NCBI GenBank assembly: GCA_029245725.1
Contig: JAQWOT010000182.1
Location: 1-39,087, forward strand
DNA length: 39,087 nt
Direction: 5' to 3'
Source of the DNA: SAR324 cluster bacterium
GTDB lineage: Bacteria > SAR324 > NAC60-12
This document shows positions 36,028 through 39,087 of this stretch, piece by piece. A model generated the notes under the pieces. The model ran no database searches. It had not been told where the DNA came from and worked only from the letters and a program-made list of their open reading frames with translations. The number at the start of each line of letters is the position of its first letter. The stretch's first letter is position 1. Position numbers and translations under genes: made by a program.

Positions 36028-36393
36028 TCAAGACTCATCCTTGGATTCATTGTCGGAGGCACTTGCATCCTTGGCCTTCTGCACAACACGGGAAACTTGT
36101 CCACGATCCATCTGAATCCTGACCTTGTCAGCAATTTCTATGGTGATTGTGTCTTCTCCGAGCTTGAAGATCGTCCCGTGAATACCAGAGTTCGTCACGA
36201 CTTTATCGCCCTTGCCCAAGGCACTCAGCATGGCTCGCAATTCTTTTTGGCGCTTTTGCTGTGGTCGGATGATCAAGAAATAAAAGATGGCGAAGATCAG
36301 AATGAGGGGGCCAAACTGTACTAGCATAGCGGTTGTGTCGCCACCACCTAGAGCAGCATCCTGAGCCCAGGCCTCACGAATGAAGAAATCCAT
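36028..36393 (-). CDS. yajC: Preprotein translocase subunit YajC
   Basis: Small single-span membrane protein that associates with SecDF. The 121 residues include one transmembrane segment at about 25-46 (FGPLILIFAIFYFLIIRPQQ, the family signature), then GDKVVTNSGIHGTIFKLGED and a charged cytoplasmic tail (ASDNESKDES). It is the first gene of yajC-secD-secF-tyrA. Confidence 0.95.
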   Translation of the reverse strand: MDFFIREAWAQDAALGGGDTTAMLVQFGPLILIFAIFYFLIIRPQQKRQKELRAMLSALGKGDKVVTNSGIHGTIFKLGEDTITIEIADKVRIQMDRGQVSRVVQKAKDASASDNESKDES

Positions 36394-36618
36394 AGAAAAT
36401 CACTCCAATTAGTTAAAAGCTTAAATCAGGGAAAATAGCAAAGCTAAATATAATATCATAAACAAGCTGCAAGCGCTATGCTCAAATTTACTTGTGATCC
36501 TTCTTATTAAAATACTCCTGGATAGACGGCAAAGTTATCTGCTATTTTGGGGCGCTCTTTGTGCAGTACCTTTAGCAAACCAACCCTCCTGAATTAAACC
36601 ATCTCTAGCTGGTATCGA
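36394..36618. promoter_or_regulatory. Divergent intergenic region of yajC and the HAD phosphatase gene
   Basis: This AT-rich 225-base gap must hold promoters in both directions. On the minus strand TTGAGC (36480-36485) and TATGAT (36455-36460), 19 bases apart, are a weak candidate for yajC. No RNA element or repeat is recognised. Confidence 0.3.
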
Positions 36619-37401
36619 ATGCCGACTTGGAATCTTGTATTTGACATCGACTTTACACTCACTGGAGATTTGTCATCTCTGCGAAAACTGGGACAAAAAC
36701 TCGAACATCTCCAACAAGCAGACCACGCTCGTGTGCTATTCTGCACAGGTAGGCCTTATCCTGATGTGCTACATGGATTGAAGCATGAGGAGTTACCTCA
36801 GCCAGACGCCGTTATTGCTCAAACGGGAGCCGAACTTTATCTACCGCCTTTTGGTAGTTTCTCGACGCCACTTCTTGATTGGCAACTGCAACTTGAAAAG
36901 TTTGGCTTCTCTGTGGAGGAAGTTCATCAGCGATTGATTGACTTAAATGATGCGATCAGCTTAGAGGCAGCTAATTGCCAGTCCCCCCACAAGGTCTCGT
37001 ACGCGATCATGGATCCCAAACGGCCGCTTGAGTGGCTAGCCGAAATTTCAAGGCGCATGTTGGAGCCTGCTGGACGCTACCAAGTGATCTGTGCTGCTTT
37101 TGGAGAAAGTTACTATGTCGATATTTTGCCAGGAATGGTCAACAAGGGGAAAGCACTGCGCTACCTGCTTGAATTACTGAAATGGCAGGAAGAGGACACA
37201 ATTGTTGCTGGGGACAGCGGTAACGATCAGTCAATGTTTGACGAAGGTTTTCGAGGAATTCTCGTTGGCAATGCTCGGCCAGAAGTCAAAGAATATTTGC
37301 AGAAATTTCCAGCGAAACAGTGTTACCAAGCGCAGCAAAATTATGCGAAGGGTGTGTTGGAAGGCTTAGCTCACTGGCAGGTTCCAACCTTTGACGATTG
37401 A
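36619..37401 (+). CDS. HAD-superfamily phosphatase, sucrose-phosphate-phosphatase-like
   Basis: A 260-residue Cof/HAD-IIB-type hydrolase. The catalytic motif FDIDFTLTGD (nucleophile and acid/base Asp), LFCTGRPY (motif II region), NKGKALRYLLELL (motif III Lys) and IVAGDSGNDQSMFDEGFRGI (motif IV) are all in place. Its cap resembles that of sucrose-6-phosphate phosphatase and related sugar-phosphate phosphatases. No matching synthase lies in the window, so the substrate (sucrose-P, mannosyl- or glucosyl-glycerol-P, or another) remains open. It is a single plus-strand gene between minus-strand neighbours. Confidence 0.82.
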   Translation: MPTWNLVFDIDFTLTGDLSSLRKLGQKLEHLQQADHARVLFCTGRPYPDVLHGLKHEELPQPDAVIAQTGAELYLPPFGSFSTPLLDWQLQLEKFGFSVEEVHQRLIDLNDAISLEAANCQSPHKVSYAIMDPKRPLEWLAEISRRMLEPAGRYQVICAAFGESYYVDILPGMVNKGKALRYLLELLKWQEEDTIVAGDSGNDQSMFDEGFRGILVGNARPEVKEYLQKFPAKQCYQAQQNYAKGVLEGLAHWQVPTFDD

Positions 37402-37450
37402 TAGAAAAGGTATCTGAGATTGAAATCTATATGGGTGTCCGAAGATCTTT

Positions 37451-39087
37451 TCAGGCTAGCTGCAGAGGAACTTCCTGGAGTATCTGTTCGAGATTGTTGC
37501 AAAGCCGTTCTGCTTCAGACTCTGGAAAAACCAGTGGGGGTTTGAACTTGATCACATTATGATCCGGCCCATCTGTGCTGAGCAGGAATCCTTGGGCTTT
37601 CATCCGCTCCACAACATAGGTTGCACGAGCTGCACAAGGTATTCTTTGCACGGGATCAGCAACGAACTCCATACCAAGAAAGAGACCCTCTCCACGAACT
37701 TGTCCCAGAGCTGGACACCATTTTGACATTCCCATCCAGCGTTCAAGCAGATAAATTCCCAAGGTCAGTGCATGTTTTTGGAGGTTTTCCTCTTCAATCA
37801 CATCCAGTACGGTGGTACCCACTGCCGCAGAGATAGGATTCCCACCAAAGGTGTTGAAGTATTCCATTCCGTTGGCAAAGGCTTCTGCAATTTCGGCTGT
37901 GGTGATCACAGCTGCGAGAGGATGTCCATTGCCAATCGGTTTTCCAAGAGTAACGATATCTGGAACGACTCCCTGTAGTTCAAATCCCCAAAAGGTTTTC
38001 CCTACCCTACCAAAACCAACCTGTACCTCATCCGCGATGCACAGTCCTCCAAGCCTGCGAATTCCTGCATAAGCGGTCTGTAGATAATTCTCTGGAAGAA
38101 CAATCTGTCCTCCACAACTCAGAATTGATTCGCAAATGAACCCAGCCAACCCAGCTCTAGATTTTGCCAGTGATTCTCCGTGCTCAATGACCTTTTCCCC
38201 GTAGGCTGAGCCTGGATCTGGGTGATGCTCCCTGTACACTCCTCGATACGAATCAGGCATGGGAGTGGTCCTTACCCATTCTGGTGCTCCTTTTCCACCA
38301 GGCCCATTGTGCTTATAAGGACTCAAGTCTATCAGAGATTTAGTATGCCCATGATAGCCAACGTCCACCACTACCATCCCCTGAGCTTGGGTGTGGGCTT
38401 GAGCTAGTCGTAGTGCCAGTTCGTTGGCTTCACTGCCAGTACAAACCAAGAAACAGACGTTCAGTGGTTCAGGAAACAAGCCACACAAGCGCTCTGCGTA
38501 TTTGACGAGTTCAGGGTGAAGGTAGCGAGTGTTTGTGTTGAGTAGGCCACTTTGTTTTCTTTGGGCTTCGACAACCCTGGGATGACAGTGCCCGACATGA
38601 GCAACATTGTTCACACAGTCAACAAAGCGACGCCCGAGAGCATCAATCAAGTAGACTCCCTCTCCCCGTAGAATGGTGAGTGGCTCTTTGTAGGACAGAG
38701 AGAGATTGCGTCCCATGATGTGGAGGCGTCTTGCCAATAAATCCTTCGGCAGGCCTTCAGGTTCTACCCAGGATTGCTCTTGGATTCCGAGTAAACGATA
38801 GGGATTTGGACTGATCTCTTTCCAGAAACTTTGTTCGGAAGGCAATGCAACACCCGGAAAATCGGTTTCCCATCCCATTCGATGACTGATCACCTGCAAG
38901 TGCAAATGCGGAGGCCAGTTGCCGTTTCGGGGTGATACTCCGATCCTGGCAATACGAGTCCCAGCTTGGACGGAGTCTCCCGGTTGCCAGAGTTCTAGAC
39001 ACTCTGGATCAAGATGGCCGTAGAGCGTGCAGAAGCTCTCTCCACTAAGATCCTCATGCTGCAACATGAGTGTAGGGCCATAGTCCT
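37451..39087 (-). CDS. M23 peptidase domain fused to class III aminotransferase (5' end outside window)
   Basis: The frame stays open to the right edge ([12 protein letters not shown] before the first internal ATG at 39067), so the N-terminus is missing. The visible N-terminal part is an M23/LytM-type fold: [27 protein letters not shown] and PPHLHLQV with the HxH metal pair. A class III PLP aminotransferase of about 430 residues follows: [76 protein letters not shown] and [13 protein letters not shown] with the PLP Lys. I recall a family in which an aminoglycoside-phosphotransferase-like kinase, an M23 domain and an aminotransferase (AGXT2/phospholyase-like) are joined, so the missing part may carry a kinase. 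That suggests phosphorylation and PLP-dependent processing of an amino alcohol or amino acid; this is inference. Confidence 0.88.
   Translation of the reverse strand, partial: DYGPTLMLQHEDLSGESFCTLYGHLDPECLELWQPGDSVQAGTRIARIGVSPRNGNWPPHLHLQVISHRMGWETDFPGVALPSEQSFWKEISPNPYRLLGIQEQSWVEPEGLPKDLLARRLHIMGRNLSLSYKEPLTILRGEGVYLIDALGRRFVDCVNNVAHVGHCHPRVVEAQRKQSGLLNTNTRYLHPELVKYAERLCGLFPEPLNVCFLVCTGSEANELALRLAQAHTQAQGMVVVDVGYHGHTKSLIDLSPYKHNGPGGKGAPEWVRTTPMPDSYRGVYREHHPDPGSAYGEKVIEHGESLAKSRAGLAGFICESILSCGGQIVLPENYLQTAYAGIRRLGGLCIADEVQVGFGRVGKTFWGFELQGVVPDIVTLGKPIGNGHPLAAVITTAEIAEAFANGMEYFNTFGGNPISAAVGTTVLDVIEEENLQKHALTLGIYLLERWMGMSKWCPALGQVRGEGLFLGMEFVADPVQRIPCAARATYVVERMKAQGFLLSTDGPDHNVIKFKPPLVFPESEAERLCNNLEQILQEVPLQLA

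Noticed and set aside
1-39087. CRISPR array, insertion sequence, phage, tRNA or rRNA
   Set aside because: No regular repeat-spacer pattern, transposase or integrase motif, or recognisable structural RNA was found on reading both strands; weak tRNAs could be missed without a covariance search.

Overview
The window reads as chromosomal DNA of a Gram-negative, proteobacterium-like organism: Sec/YajC, trigger factor–ClpP–ClpX, a DksA family protein, lipoprotein and periplasmic signal peptides, and succinylase-type lysine/DAP synthesis. Gene order and the mix of families (animal-like UDP-glucose dehydrogenase, a dihydroorotase with a DPQVH motif, an M23–aminotransferase fusion) would fit a marine SAR324/deltaproteobacterial lineage. 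That assignment is an impression; no rRNA or tRNA gene is present to settle it.

Region 1 (1-5.7 kb) is a block of decayed genes: a GT4 glycosyltransferase, phosphatidylserine decarboxylase, a class III aminotransferase, a YtfJ-like thioredoxin-fold protein and a two-domain lysophospholipid acyltransferase/GNAT protein. Each remains recognisable end to end but is broken by nonsense codons and/or one-base frameshifts. I count about a dozen lesions, seven of them one-base losses at or beside short runs. Three of the five genes point to membrane-lipid or glycolipid synthesis.

Region 2 (5.8-14.7 kb): an rRNA-uracil methyltransferase-like gene overlapping proB (minus), then two unrecognised plus-strand genes (79 and 641 aa), then a tight minus-strand operon dksA-like–hemL–pyrB–pyrC with 4-base overlaps.

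Region 3 (14.8-19 kb): a good promoter and two short plus-strand ORFs (58 and 41 aa), a metallophosphoesterase with a small secreted protein (minus), a PF07399-type putative Na+/H+ antiporter and a small lipoprotein (plus), with hairpins marking transcript ends.

Region 4 (19-25.4 kb): a minus-strand run: a three-domain secreted peptidyl-prolyl isomerase, a CinA-like MoCF-domain protein, gpmI, ugd and dapD. Region 5 (25.7-26.9 kb): a secreted nuclease gene with one frameshift, and an acylphosphatase.

Region 6 (26.9-36.4 kb): two minus-strand housekeeping runs, tig–clpP–clpX–PfkB kinase–U32 protein and yajC–secD–secF–tyrA (protein export, folding and turnover, tyrosine synthesis). Region 7 (36.6 kb to the end): a HAD phosphatase (plus) and the C-terminal part of an M23-peptidase/class III aminotransferase fusion running off the right edge.

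I found no CRISPR array, insertion sequence, phage, tRNA or rRNA. The least explained items are the 79/641 aa pair, the short ORF pair with its own promoter, the zinc-ligand-poor DksA homologue, and the sharply bounded pseudogene block.
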